From: an uncultured Dysosmobacter sp.
Lineage (GTDB): Bacteria > Bacillota > Clostridia > Oscillospirales > Oscillospiraceae
Assembly (NCBI GenBank): GCA_947625655.1
Contig: CANQPD010000001.1
Location: forward strand, 310,001-374,000
DNA length: 64,000 bases
Reading direction: 5' to 3'
Part shown: one piece after another, positions 43,227 through 51,507 of the stretch
Position numbering within the stretch: position 1 is the first letter of the stretch
How the letters are laid out: each line of letters begins with the position of its first letter
Position numbers and translations under genes: made by a program
The notes under the pieces: generated by a model
What the model was told of the DNA's origin: nothing
The model's database searches: none
What the model saw: only the letters and a program-made list of their open reading frames with translations

Positions 43227-44267
43227 TTACCGCAGGAAGATGCGCTTTCCGCCCCGGTACTCCCGGACGACGCCGATCCGCTGGGCACTGGGCACCGTGC
43301 CCAGCAGTTCCGCATACAACGCATCGGCGTCCCCGGGATCCACCGCCATCAGCAGCCCTCCGGCGGTCTGGGGATCATACAGCAGGTCCTGTCTGCACAG
43401 CTCCGTCTCCCCGGCGTCCACGCCGCTCTCGGCAAAGGAGCGGTTGCGGTACATGCCCTCGGGCAGGATGCCCATGCGGGCCAGCTCCAGGGCCTCCGGG
43501 ATCAGGTCGATATCATCAACACGCAGCTCGATCTCCACATCGCTGCCCTGGGCCATCTCCGTCAGGTGGCCCAGCATCCCAAAGCCCGTCACGTCGGTAC
43601 AGGCGTGGACACGGTATTTCACCATGAGATCCCGGGCGGATTTGTTCAGCGTGGTCATCAGCCGGTGGGCCAGTTCCATGCTTTCATCGGAAGCCATTCC
43701 CGCCTTGGCGGCGGTGGTCAGCACGCCGATGCCAAGGGGCTTGGTGAACAGCAGCACGTCCCCCGGCTTCGCGCCGCTGTTGGTCAGCACGCGGCCGGGA
43801 TGGACAAAGCCCGTCACCGCCAGGCCGTATTTGGGCTCCTCGTCCAAAATGCTGTGGCCGCCGGTGATCAGCGCCCCGGCCTCATAGACCTTGTCGTAGC
43901 CGCCCCGCAGCATCTGATGGACCGCCTCTTTGGGCATATCCGCCGGGACAGCCATGATGTTCAGGCACAGCTTCGGCTCGCCGCCCATGGCGTACACGTC
44001 GCTGAGGGCGTTGGTGGCCGCGATCTGCCCGAACAGGTAGGGGTCGTCGGCAATGGACGGGAAAAAGTCCACCGTCTGCACCAGGGCCAGCTCGTCAGAG
44101 ATCTTGTACACCGACGCGTCGTCGCTTTTGTCAAAGCCCACCAGCAGGTTGGGATCCTGGTGGACCCGGATGCCCTCCAGCAGCTGGGCCAGCACGCCCG
44201 CCCCCACCTTCGCGCCGCATCCGGCGCACTTGGCCAGTTTGGTCAGCTTCACTTCGTTTTCAGACAT
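43227..44267 (-). CDS. selD: Selenide, water dikinase (selenophosphate synthase)
   Basis: The 346-residue product has full family length. The active site reads AGCGAK with Cys17 and Lys20, so this is the cysteine (not selenocysteine) form. An AIRS-type ATP fold follows, with TVDFFPSIADDPYLFGQIAA and GGHSILDEEPKYGLAVTG. It makes selenophosphate from selenide and ATP. It is not next to selA/selB; instead it ends an operon with yqeC-yqeB, pointing to selenium for molybdenum hydroxylases. Confidence 0.96.
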   Translation of the reverse strand: MSENEVKLTKLAKCAGCGAKVGAGVLAQLLEGIRVHQDPNLLVGFDKSDDASVYKISDELALVQTVDFFPSIADDPYLFGQIAATNALSDVYAMGGEPKLCLNIMAVPADMPKEAVHQMLRGGYDKVYEAGALITGGHSILDEEPKYGLAVTGFVHPGRVLTNSGAKPGDVLLFTKPLGIGVLTTAAKAGMASDESMELAHRLMTTLNKSARDLMVKYRVHACTDVTGFGMLGHLTEMAQGSDVEIELRVDDIDLIPEALELARMGILPEGMYRNRSFAESGVDAGETELCRQDLLYDPQTAGGLLMAVDPGDADALYAELLGTVPSAQRIGVVREYRGGKRIFLR

Positions 44268-44282
44268 GGCGGTTCTTCCTCC

Positions 44283-45074
44283 TTATTCCTCTTCCGGCAT
44301 AAATGCCTCGTCCACGTCATATGCGTCCGTATCAGAAAAATGCCACCACTCCCCGGAGTAGGGCTTGAAGCCCGCGTCAGTCATCGCACGCTCCAAAATC
44401 AGGGCATTTGCGGCGGTTTCCGCATCCACATCGCTGTAATCCCGGTCCGCCTTTTTGGAGAAATCGTCAAAGCCCGTGGGCATGACCACCTCCGCTCCGT
44501 CGGCATCCACCAGCGTCAGGTCCACGGTGTTGCCCCGGCTGTGGGAGGAAAATCCCTTGTTGGGGTTCGCCACATAGGTGGCATCCGGGCAGATCTCCCA
44601 CATGACGAACTGCGCCGCAGGCGGGCGGAACGCGTCCCAGATCTTCAGCCCATAGCCCTGCTCCGCCAGCGCCGCCTGGGCGGCGGCGAGCTTCTTCACG
44701 GTGCCGTAGCGCAGCCAGGCGTCCGAAAAATCGTAGATGACCTGGCCTGTGAAATTCTCCGCCGTGGCGTAACGCAGGTCCACCGCGATCTCCGGGATGT
44801 AGTCCCGCACCCGCACAAAGTCCGTGTCCAGCGGCGCTTCTTCAGCGGGGGCCTCCGGCGTCTCCGGCTCCTGAGGGACAGGATCGGGCGGCACTTCCCC
44901 ATCTGTTTCGATGGCCGCCTCCCCATCCGCTTGCTCCAAAGTCTCCGCGGCCTCCGGCTCCTGCAAGACCTGGGGAGGGTCCAGCACCTCCTGCTGGGGC
45001 CCTTCCGCAGAACAGCCGGAGAGCAGGAGCAGCAGCGCCAGCAGACAGCAGAGCGCCCGCGCCGTCCGCCTCAT
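44283..45074 (-). CDS. D-Ala-D-Ala dipeptidase-like lipoprotein (M15D, VanX/DdpX type)
   Basis: The 263-residue product has lipobox LLSGC (Cys21), an acidic Pro/Glu linker (about 24-85) and an M15D peptidase domain. Zinc ligands are His178 and Asp185 (SHSRGNTVD) and His245, with catalytic Glu242 in EWWHF. The substrate-binding RYATAENFTG and AFRPP are present. These enzymes split D-alanyl-D-alanine. The ATG overlaps the yqeB stop (ATGA). Its placement inside a selenium/molybdenum operon is unusual. Confidence 0.9.
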   Translation of the reverse strand: MRRTARALCCLLALLLLLSGCSAEGPQQEVLDPPQVLQEPEAAETLEQADGEAAIETDGEVPPDPVPQEPETPEAPAEEAPLDTDFVRVRDYIPEIAVDLRYATAENFTGQVIYDFSDAWLRYGTVKKLAAAQAALAEQGYGLKIWDAFRPPAAQFVMWEICPDATYVANPNKGFSSHSRGNTVDLTLVDADGAEVVMPTGFDDFSKKADRDYSDVDAETAANALILERAMTDAGFKPYSGEWWHFSDTDAYDVDEAFMPEEE

Positions 45075-45862
45075 GCCAGCACCCCGGACAGGTCCAAAAT
45101 CGCCTCCAGCACGCCGCCGCCCACGGCCAGCGCCTTGTCGCTGGCGCAGTAGCAGTGCTCGATCTTGCACCGGGGGTCGATGTCGCCGGACTTCATGCCC
45201 TTGAACACCGGCGTCCCGTCCGCCAGAATGCCCCGCAGGACGCCATCCAGGGTGCAGACCATGGGCTGGCCGTTCACGGTGGCGGCAACGTCGCCTATCT
45301 TCACCTGGGCGCCGATGTCCAGCAGCTGATGGAACACGCCGTCCGCCGGGGCCCGCAGCACCCGCTCCCCCGCAAAGCCGCCGATGAGACCGGGGACGCC
45401 GGTGTTGGGCTGGGCGCTGCCCTCGTACAGGGCCCGGCCCAGATAGTGGCCCCGCATGGTCTCCACCACGGCGTGGCAGTCCACGCCGGCGGTAAAGCCG
45501 GGGCCAACGCCCACCACCACCGGGGCGTCGGTGATCTTCGTGCCTAGGTTCTTCTTCGCCAGGATCGCGTCCACTACCGCGTCAGGCTTCAGGGCCGGGA
45601 GGCAGGCGGCCTCCGGGTCCGCCAGCACCGGGATCACGCCGTCCCGCAGAAGCTCCAGCGCCTGGACCGGACTTTCCGCCCTGCGGGCCCTGACGCCCTC
45701 TACCGTGGTCTCGCCGTGGACGATAGCCTGGGAAAAGCAAACCGTCCGCCGGATGGCGGTGGGCCGCTCCACCTCGGTCATGACCACCTGGATATGGGCC
45801 CGCCACAGCCGCAGGGCAACGCCGGTGGCCAGATCTCCGGCGCCTCGAATCACAGTCAGCAT
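45071..45862 (-). CDS. yqeB: Selenium-dependent molybdenum hydroxylase accessory protein YqeB
   Basis: The 263-residue product matches the EF2563/YqeB family: MLTVIRGAGDLATGVALRLW at the start, then PVVVGVGPGFTAGVDCHAVVE and a C-terminal biotinyl-like segment (LLDIGAQVKIGDVAATVNG). YqeB marks genomes that carry labile selenium in molybdenum hydroxylases; its exact chemistry is not settled. It overlaps yqeC by 7 bases and the dipeptidase gene by 4. GGGGAG precedes the ATG at 45862. Confidence 0.93.
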   Translation of the reverse strand: MLTVIRGAGDLATGVALRLWRAHIQVVMTEVERPTAIRRTVCFSQAIVHGETTVEGVRARRAESPVQALELLRDGVIPVLADPEAACLPALKPDAVVDAILAKKNLGTKITDAPVVVGVGPGFTAGVDCHAVVETMRGHYLGRALYEGSAQPNTGVPGLIGGFAGERVLRAPADGVFHQLLDIGAQVKIGDVAATVNGQPMVCTLDGVLRGILADGTPVFKGMKSGDIDPRCKIEHCYCASDKALAVGGGVLEAILDLSGVLA

Positions 45863-46521
45863 ACGAAATACTCCCCTTTTTGCAAAGATCCCGCCAGCAC
45901 CGGGCATTGCAGCAGCTCTGCCAGCCCGGCGGCGTTTTTACGGTCCTGATCGCGCTCCACTTGGTTTACATAAATTCTGTCATGCAAGGCTTCCCCTGTC
46001 AGCACCGCCCCTTCCATCTCCGGTGTGATGCGCGTTTCCGGAGATACGCCGGCTATCTGGGCATACAGCTCCGGCCGATGGGCCGCCCGGGCGATGGGCC
46101 GGCCAAAGCCGGAGGCCCCCACCACGCAGATGGTCTGGCACGCCCCGGCCGGGATCACCGGCTCATGGGGCGCGTGGGCCTTCATGGGCCTCTGGGCGGA
46201 GCCGTCCGCCTCCACCAGCACATAGTCGAACCACGCCGCCAGCCGCGCCATGGGCACATCCGGGGCCGTCAGCTTTTCCGTGCCGGGGACCGGGCTTCCC
46301 GCGCAGAGCAGACGGCGGTTTTGCCGCAGGGCCTCCAGCTCCGCCGCCGTATAGGCACAGGGCAGCCCGGAAAAGGGAAAAATCTTCGTGGTGGTACATA
46401 AAAGCACGGAATGGGTTTCGGAGAGCTCCTCTCCCAGGGTTCGCAGCAGGGTCGTTTTCCCGCCGCCGCCGATGACGGCGGTGATCCCGGGCCGGATATC
46501 CAAAAGCACTGCCAGTTTCAC
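45856..46521 (-). CDS. yqeC: Selenium-dependent hydroxylase accessory protein YqeC
   Basis: The 221-residue product has a P-loop GGGGKTT (18-24), a TTTKIFP motif and VEADGSAQRPMKAHAPHEPVI (split), all typical of YqeC. It is a probable nucleotide-binding factor for maturing selenium-containing molybdenum hydroxylases. It starts with GTG at 46521 and heads the yqeC-yqeB-dipeptidase-selD operon, divergent from moaA. Confidence 0.93.
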   Translation of the reverse strand: MKLAVLLDIRPGITAVIGGGGKTTLLRTLGEELSETHSVLLCTTTKIFPFSGLPCAYTAAELEALRQNRRLLCAGSPVPGTEKLTAPDVPMARLAAWFDYVLVEADGSAQRPMKAHAPHEPVIPAGACQTICVVGASGFGRPIARAAHRPELYAQIAGVSPETRITPEMEGAVLTGEALHDRIYVNQVERDQDRKNAAGLAELLQCPVLAGSLQKGEYFVC

Positions 46522-46549
46522 CGCCCCGCCCCCTCGTTCTTTTTTTCAT

Positions 46550-46578
46550 AGAATAACATCTTCTTTAAAAAAGCGCAA
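46550..46578 (-). promoter_or_regulatory. Promoter of the yqeC-selD operon
   Basis: The minus strand reads TTGCGC, 17 bp, TATTCT. Confidence 0.6.
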
Positions 46579-46619
46579 GACTAAACACCATCAGGAGGCT
46601 GATAGGTCGACCTTTTCTA

Positions 46620-46647
46620 TTGACTTTTCTCTGAATCCTGCTATGAT
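46620..46647 (+). promoter_or_regulatory. Promoter of the moaA operon
   Basis: TTGACT, 16 bp, TATGAT, about 47 bases before moaA. Confidence 0.7.
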
Positions 46648-46663
46648 ATAAGTAGCGTTTATC

Positions 46664-46683
46664 TCATTCAAGTATCACGTTAT
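46664..46683 (+). promoter_or_regulatory. Candidate operator shared with modA
   Basis: TCATTCAAGTATCACGTTAT lies between the moaA -10 box and its ribosome-binding site. A related 20-mer (14 of 20 identical, core AGTATCACG) lies upstream of modA at 49632-49651. Confidence 0.4.
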
Positions 46684-46694
46684 GGAGGGCCTTT

Positions 46695-47639
46695 ATGCTG
46701 GACGGCTGCGGGCGGACAATTGATTATCTGCGGCTGTCGGTGACGGACCTGTGCAATTACCGCTGCCGCTACTGTATGCCGGAGGAGGGCATCTGCAAGC
46801 GCTCCCACAGCGAGATCTTATCCGTGGAAGAGCTTGCGGAGATCGCGGAAGCGGCTGTGCGCTGCGGTGTAAAGAAGATCCGCTTAACAGGCGGTGAACC
46901 GCTGGTGCGCCGCGGCATCCTGGATATCTGCCGGCGGCTGCGGGCCATTCCCGGCCTGGAAGAATTGTGTCTCACCACCAACGGCTCCCTGCTCCCAAAG
47001 CTGGCAAGCCCCCTGCGGGAAGCCGGTGTGGACCGGCTGAACATCAGTCTGGACACCCTCCGGCCGGACCGCTTCGCCGCCATGACCCGGCTTGGCCGGC
47101 TTTCCGACGTGCTGGACGGCATCCGGGCCGCCGAGGACGCCGGATTCCGGAATATAAAGCTGGATACCGTCCTGATCGGCGGCTTTAACGACGATGAGAC
47201 CGGCGATTTTGTTGCCCTGACCCGGGAGCACCCCTGGGAAGTCCGCTTCATCGAGCTGATGCCCATGGGGCCCTGTGCCTCCTGGGACAAGAGCTGTTTT
47301 CTTCCTGTCGATTTCATCCTAGAAAGGAATCCCACTTTACAGGAGATCCCCGCCAGCGGCGTGGCCCGCCGGTACCGGCTGCCCGGCGCCCCCGGCGCCG
47401 TGGGTCTGATCTCCCCCCTCAGCCATGATTTCTGCGGCGGCTGCCGCCGCGTCCGGGTGACGGCGGACGGAAAATTGAAGGGCTGTCTTCACAGCCGGGA
47501 GGAATCGTCTCTCCGGGGCCTTCACGGCGAAGCGCTGGAGGAGGCCATCCGTCAGGGCATCCTGCATAAGCCCCGTCGGCACCATTTAACAGAGCGCCCC
47601 AGCGACACACCCCGGAATATGCACCAAATTGGAGGATGA
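46695..47639 (+). CDS. moaA: GTP 3',8-cyclase (MoaA)
   Basis: The 314-residue product has the N-terminal radical SAM cluster (Cys20, Cys24, Cys27 in CNYRCRYC). The C-terminal [4Fe-4S] site lies in [20 protein letters not shown]. It ends in the conserved -GG tail (MHQIGG). It converts GTP to 3',8-cyclo-GTP in molybdopterin synthesis. It is slightly shorter than the usual 325-335 residues. It heads the plus-strand Moco operon, with moaC 4 bases after its stop. Confidence 0.97.
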   Translation: MLDGCGRTIDYLRLSVTDLCNYRCRYCMPEEGICKRSHSEILSVEELAEIAEAAVRCGVKKIRLTGGEPLVRRGILDICRRLRAIPGLEELCLTTNGSLLPKLASPLREAGVDRLNISLDTLRPDRFAAMTRLGRLSDVLDGIRAAEDAGFRNIKLDTVLIGGFNDDETGDFVALTREHPWEVRFIELMPMGPCASWDKSCFLPVDFILERNPTLQEIPASGVARRYRLPGAPGAVGLISPLSHDFCGGCRRVRVTADGKLKGCLHSREESSLRGLHGEALEEAIRQGILHKPRRHHLTERPSDTPRNMHQIGG

Positions 47640-47643
47640 TATC

Positions 47644-48123
47644 ATGGCGGAACTGACCCATTTCAACCAGCAGGGCCGGGCCAAAATGGTGGACGTGACG
47701 GAAAAAGCCGTCACCCACCGGAGGGCCACAGCCGCCGGAGAGATCCACATGGCGCCGGAGACCCTGGCAAAAATCAGGGCCGGGACCATGAAAAAGGGCG
47801 ATGTGCTGGCCGTTGCCCAGGTGGCGGGCATCCAGGCCGCCAAGCACAATTGGGAGCTGATCCCCATGTGCCACCCCCTGCCCCTGACGGGCATCGACAT
47901 CTTCTTTGCCCTGTCGGATAAGCCCTGCATGGTGGAGATCAAAGCCACCGTCACCTGCACCGGCGTCACCGGCGTGGAGATGGAGGCTCTCACCGCCGTG
48001 TCCGTGGCGGCGCTGACCATCTACGATATGTGCAAGGCCGTTCAAAAGGACATGCGCATCACCAACATCCGCCTGCTGGAAAAATCCGGCGGCAAGAGCG
48101 GCAATTACCGGCTGGAGGAGTAA
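47644..48123 (+). CDS. moaC: Cyclic pyranopterin monophosphate synthase
   Basis: The 159-residue product has full length and the motifs [18 protein letters not shown] and [15 protein letters not shown], with the conserved [20 protein letters not shown]. It forms cPMP from the MoaA product. GGAGG precedes the ATG. It is tightly packed between moaA and the MOSC gene. Confidence 0.98.
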   Translation: MAELTHFNQQGRAKMVDVTEKAVTHRRATAAGEIHMAPETLAKIRAGTMKKGDVLAVAQVAGIQAAKHNWELIPMCHPLPLTGIDIFFALSDKPCMVEIKATVTCTGVTGVEMEALTAVSVAALTIYDMCKAVQKDMRITNIRLLEKSGGKSGNYRLEE

Positions 48124-48125
48124 CC

Positions 48126-48569
48126 ATGGCAAAGGTCGTATCTGTCAATATCAGCCAGCGCAAGGGGGAGCAGAAGCATCCCGTCCCGGAGATCCAATTG
48201 AAGCTCCGCCACGGCATCGTGGGGGACGCCCACGCCGGAGACTGGCACCGCCAGATCAGCCTGCTGGCGGAGGAGAGCGTGGACACCATGCGGGCGGGCT
48301 GCCCCCTCCCTCTGGACGCCGGGGTGTTCGCGGAGAACATCAACACCGTAGGCATCGACTTAAAGCACCTGCCGGTGGGCACCCATCTCCGCATCGGTGA
48401 AACGGTGGTGGAGGTCACCCAGATCGGCAAGGAGTGCCACAGTGACTGCGCCATCAAAAAGGCGGTTGGCAAGTGCGTGATGCCCACGGAGGGCATCTTC
48501 GCCATCGTGGTCCGGGAGGGCACTGTCCGTCCCGGCGATGAAATTGAGATCCTGGAGGCAACCAAATGA
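48126..48569 (+). CDS. MOSC-domain protein
   Basis: The 147-residue product is a stand-alone MOSC domain with GIVGDAHAGDWHRQISLLA and a conserved Cys in IGKECHSDCAI, the proposed sulfur-carrying position. MOSC proteins are linked to sulfuration or handling of the molybdenum cofactor. It follows moaC by 2 bases and overlaps the next gene by 4 (ATGA), so it is part of the Moco operon. Confidence 0.93.
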   Translation: MAKVVSVNISQRKGEQKHPVPEIQLKLRHGIVGDAHAGDWHRQISLLAEESVDTMRAGCPLPLDAGVFAENINTVGIDLKHLPVGTHLRIGETVVEVTQIGKECHSDCAIKKAVGKCVMPTEGIFAIVVREGTVRPGDEIEILEATK

Positions 48570-49585
48570 AGCTGATCCGAACAGAAGACGCCGTGGGCCA
48601 CGTGCTCTGCCACGATATGACCCAGATCATCAAGGATACATACAAGGACGCCCGGTTCCGCAAGGGCCATGTCGTGACAGAGGCGGATATCCCCGTCCTG
48701 CTGTCCATGGGCAAGGAGAAGCTGTACGTCTGGGAGATGACCCCCGGCATGGTCCATGAGAATGACGCGGCGGAACGGCTGTATGCCCTCTGCGTCAATG
48801 ACCACATGGAGCGCAGCGAAACCAAGGAGGGCAAGATCGAGCTGAAGGCCGCCTGTGACGGCCTGTTCCGGGTGAACTCGGAAAAGCTCATTGCCGTCAA
48901 TTCCCGGGAGGATATCATGATCGCCACCCGCAGGGGCAACACCGCCGTCCGCAAGGGCGACAAGCTGGCGGGCATGCGGGTCATCCCGCTGGTCATCGAG
49001 GAGGAAAAGCTCCGGGCCGCCGAGGAGGCCGCCGGGGACGCTCCCCTGCTGGAGCTGCTGCCCTATGTGAAAAAGACCGCCGCCATCGTCGCCACCGGCA
49101 GCGAGGTAAAAAAGGGCCTGATCCAGGACACCTTCACCCCTGTGGTGAAGGACAAGCTGGCGGCCTACGGCATTGAGACGTTGTCCGTTGCCTACTCCGG
49201 CGATGGCGTGGACAACGTGGCAGACGCCATCGCCGAGGCCCGGAAGACCGGGGCGGACATCATCCTCTGCACCGGCGGCATGAGCGTGGACCCGGACGAC
49301 AACACCCCCGGCGGGATCAAAGCCAGCGGCGCCCGCATCGTGACCTACGGCGCCCCGGTGCTGCCCGGCGCCATGTTCCTGCTGGGCTATTACGAGGACG
49401 GTGCCACCGTCTGCGGCCTGCCCGGCTGCGTCATGTACGCCGGGGCCACCATCTTTGACCTGGTGCTGCCCCGGATCGCCGCCGGCGTGGAGGTCACCCG
49501 GGCGGACATCGCCGCCATGGGCGAGGGCGGCTTGTGCCTGGGCTGCAAGCCCTGCCACTGGCCTATCTGCCCCTTCGGAAAATAA
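48566..49585 (+). CDS. MoeA-like molybdopterin-binding protein with C-terminal Cys motif
   Basis: The 339-residue product has an N-terminal part resembling MoeA domain I/II (GHVLCHDMTQI) and a MoCF/MogA-type binding domain (about 170-310, TAAIVATGSEVKKG, ILCTGGMSVDPDD, LPGAMFLLGYY, GLPGCVMY). It lacks the full MoeA domain IV. Its end carries CLGCKPCHWPICPFGK, a CxxCxxCxxxxC cluster that could bind zinc or iron-sulfur. This protein type accompanies selenium-dependent hydroxylase genes. It probably handles metal insertion into Moco, by inference. Confidence 0.88.
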   Translation: MKLIRTEDAVGHVLCHDMTQIIKDTYKDARFRKGHVVTEADIPVLLSMGKEKLYVWEMTPGMVHENDAAERLYALCVNDHMERSETKEGKIELKAACDGLFRVNSEKLIAVNSREDIMIATRRGNTAVRKGDKLAGMRVIPLVIEEEKLRAAEEAAGDAPLLELLPYVKKTAAIVATGSEVKKGLIQDTFTPVVKDKLAAYGIETLSVAYSGDGVDNVADAIAEARKTGADIILCTGGMSVDPDDNTPGGIKASGARIVTYGAPVLPGAMFLLGYYEDGATVCGLPGCVMYAGATIFDLVLPRIAAGVEVTRADIAAMGEGGLCLGCKPCHWPICPFGK

Positions 49586-49631
49586 AGCACAGCGCCGGGG
49601 TTCCGGCGCGGCTTTTCGCCTTTCGTTAACC

Positions 49632-49687
49632 TCAAACGAGTATCACGCTTGTTCCCCCTTGCGGGTCAAGATAAAATCATGTATTAT
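49632..49687 (+). promoter_or_regulatory. modA promoter region and candidate operator
   Basis: TCAAACGAGTATCACGCTTG (49632-49651) resembles the motif before moaA. It precedes TTGCGG (49659-49664), 17 bp, TATTAT (49682-49687); TTGTTC with TAAAAT is an alternative pair. Confidence 0.5.
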
Positions 49688-49704
49688 GGAAAGGAAGTCA
49701 TTCA

Positions 49705-50532
49705 ATGAAAAAGCTGTTTTCTCTCATCCTTGCCTTGTGTCTGCTGCTGTCCCTGGCCGCCTGCGGCCAGCAGAAGACGGAGGAAGCTCCCCCCGCTGAA
49801 GACAGCGGCACCGAGGAGCCCGCCGCCGAGCCCGTGGAGCTGACCGTGTTCGCCGCCGCCTCCATGACGGAGACCATGGACCAGATCATTGCGCTGTACC
49901 AGGACGTGGCCCCCAACGTGACCATCACGCCTACATACGATTCCTCCGGCACGCTGCTGGATCAGATCCAGCAGGGCGCGGACTGCGACCTGTTCATCTC
50001 CGCCGGCCAGTCCCAGATGAATACGCTGGATGAGGAGGGCGCCCTGCTGGCGGGCAGCCGTCTGGACCTGCTGGAAAACAAGGTGACGCTGTCCGTCCCG
50101 GAGGGGAATCCCAAGGGCATCGAGAGCTTTGACCAGCTGGCGGAGCTGCTGAAAAGCGGCGACGTGTTTCTGGCCATCGGCGACAGCAGCGTTCCCGTTG
50201 GCCAGTATACCCAAAAGATCTTCGCCTATTACGGCATTGACGAGGCCGCCATTGCCAACTGCCTGACCTACGGCTCCAATGTCAAGGAGGTCACCACCCA
50301 GGTCTCCGAAGCCACCGTGGACTGCGGCATCATCTACGGCACCGACGCTTTCTCCGCTGGCCTGGCCGTGGTGGACAGCGCCACCGCCGAGATGTGCGGC
50401 CAGGTCATCTACCCCGCCGCCGTCCTGGCCGAGAGCCAGAGCCCCGAAGCAGCCCGGGCTTTCCTGGACTACCTGACCGGTGCCGAGGCCTCCGCGGTAT
50501 TCGAAGGCGTTGGATTCTCTCCCCTGAGCTGA
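49705..50532 (+). CDS. modA: Molybdate-binding lipoprotein
   Basis: The 275-residue product has lipobox LAAC (Cys20), an acidic linker (about 22-43) and a ModA periplasmic-binding fold. It opens LTVFAAASMTETMDQI, with SSGTLLDQIQQGADCDLFISAG and GDSSVPVGQYTQKI as oxyanion-binding segments. It delivers molybdate (or tungstate) to ModB. It follows the Moco operon by 119 bases with its own promoter. Confidence 0.96.
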   Translation: MKKLFSLILALCLLLSLAACGQQKTEEAPPAEDSGTEEPAAEPVELTVFAAASMTETMDQIIALYQDVAPNVTITPTYDSSGTLLDQIQQGADCDLFISAGQSQMNTLDEEGALLAGSRLDLLENKVTLSVPEGNPKGIESFDQLAELLKSGDVFLAIGDSSVPVGQYTQKIFAYYGIDEAAIANCLTYGSNVKEVTTQVSEATVDCGIIYGTDAFSAGLAVVDSATAEMCGQVIYPAAVLAESQSPEAARAFLDYLTGAEASAVFEGVGFSPLS

Positions 50533-50603
50533 TTTCTGAATTCCCGGAAGGCGGGGGCGCTCCCCGCCTTTCCTCCCCGATTTGATCCCGGAGGTGATCC
50601 CCT

Positions 50604-50693
50604 TTGGACTGGTATCCCCTTTATAACTCATTAAGAATCGCCGCCATTGGTCCCATTGGGCGCCGCCCGATGGGAACCCTGTATGAGACCTGA
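50604..50693 (+). pseudogene. Truncated extra copy of the modB start
   Basis: A GGAGGTGAT site and TTG start a 29-codon frame whose first 15 codons encode exactly the ModB N-terminus (MDWYPLYNSLRIAAI). It then runs into element copy E and stops. It is the outer half of the 59-bp duplication 50590-50648 / 50813-50871. Six bases differ, all silent: AAC TCA TTA AGA here against AAT TCC CTC CGC in modB. Confidence 0.85.
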
Positions 50694-50812
50694 GCGGTCA
50701 GGCAAGGCCCGCCCGCTCCAAGGTTTTTCCTTTGGAAAAACACTTGACGCCGATTCCAGCGGCGCGCCCTTGGCGCTTCGTGGAAATGGCGGTGTAAATT
50801 CTCCCCCTCTCT
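50649..50812 (+). mobile_element. CAAGG-hairpin element, copy E (164 bp)
   Basis: Hairpin 0 is CCCAT-GGGCG/CGCCC-ATGGG-like. Hairpin 1 is GAGCGG-GGC/GCC-CCGCTC. Hairpin 2 is CAAGGTTTTTCC/GGAAAAACACTTG. Hairpin 3 is GCCG/CGGC. It is the only copy lying at a gene's 5' end. It separates modA from modB and so lengthens the operon gap. Confidence 0.82.
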
Positions 50813-50826
50813 GGAGGTGATCCCCT

Positions 50827-51507
50827 TTGGACTGGTATCCCCTTTATAATTCCCTCCGCATCGCCGCCATTTCCACGGTGGCTGTGTTCTTCCTGGGCAT
50901 TCTGGCCGCCTACTATATCGCCAGGCTTCCCCGGCTGGTGAAGGGCGTGCTGGACGTGGTGCTGACGCTGCCCCTGGTGCTGCCCCCCACTGTGGTGGGC
51001 TGGCTGCTGCTGGTGCTGCTGGGGCCGAAGCGTCCTTTGGGCCTGTGGGTGCTGGAGACCTTTGGCGTCAGGCTGGTCATGACCTGGTGGTCCGCCATCT
51101 TTGCCACCGTGGTGGTGGCGTTTCCTCTGATGTACCGCACCGCCCGGGGCGCTTTCGAGAGCTTCGACCAGAATCTGGCGGACGCCGGGCGCACGCTGGG
51201 CCGCTCCAACACCTGGGTGTTCTGGCGGGTGCAGATGCCCTGCTGCCGCCAGGGCATCCTGGCGGGAACGGTGCTGGCCTTTGCCCGGGCGCTGGGCGAA
51301 TACGGCGCCACCTCCATGGTGGCAGGCTACACCCCCGGCCGCACCGCCACCATCTCCACCACCGTCTACCAGCTGTGGCGGACCAACGACGATGCCGGGG
51401 CGTTCCGCTGGGTGCTGGTCAACGTGGCCATCTCCGCCGTATTCCTGCTGACAGTGAACCTGCTGGAGACCCGCCAGCGGCAGGCCGGCAAAGGAGGTGC
51501 CCGCTGA
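50827..51507 (+). CDS. modB: Molybdate ABC transporter permease
   Basis: The 226-residue product has five to six membrane segments, LPLVLPPTVVGWLLL and the coupling motif FDQNLADAGRTLGRSNTWVF. It begins with TTG behind a strong GGAGGTGAT. The stop overlaps modC (TGATG). The first 15 codons are duplicated upstream across an inserted 164-bp element, leaving this copy intact. Confidence 0.95.
   Translation: MDWYPLYNSLRIAAISTVAVFFLGILAAYYIARLPRLVKGVLDVVLTLPLVLPPTVVGWLLLVLLGPKRPLGLWVLETFGVRLVMTWWSAIFATVVVAFPLMYRTARGAFESFDQNLADAGRTLGRSNTWVFWRVQMPCCRQGILAGTVLAFARALGEYGATSMVAGYTPGRTATISTTVYQLWRTNDDAGAFRWVLVNVAISAVFLLTVNLLETRQRQAGKGGAR

Noticed and set aside
43227..44267. Selenocysteine form of SelD
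   Set aside because: The active-site position is a normal Cys codon and no in-frame TGA occurs.
46522..46694. Moco riboswitch upstream of moaA
   Set aside because: The moaA leader is only about 40 nt and lacks the conserved riboswitch core.
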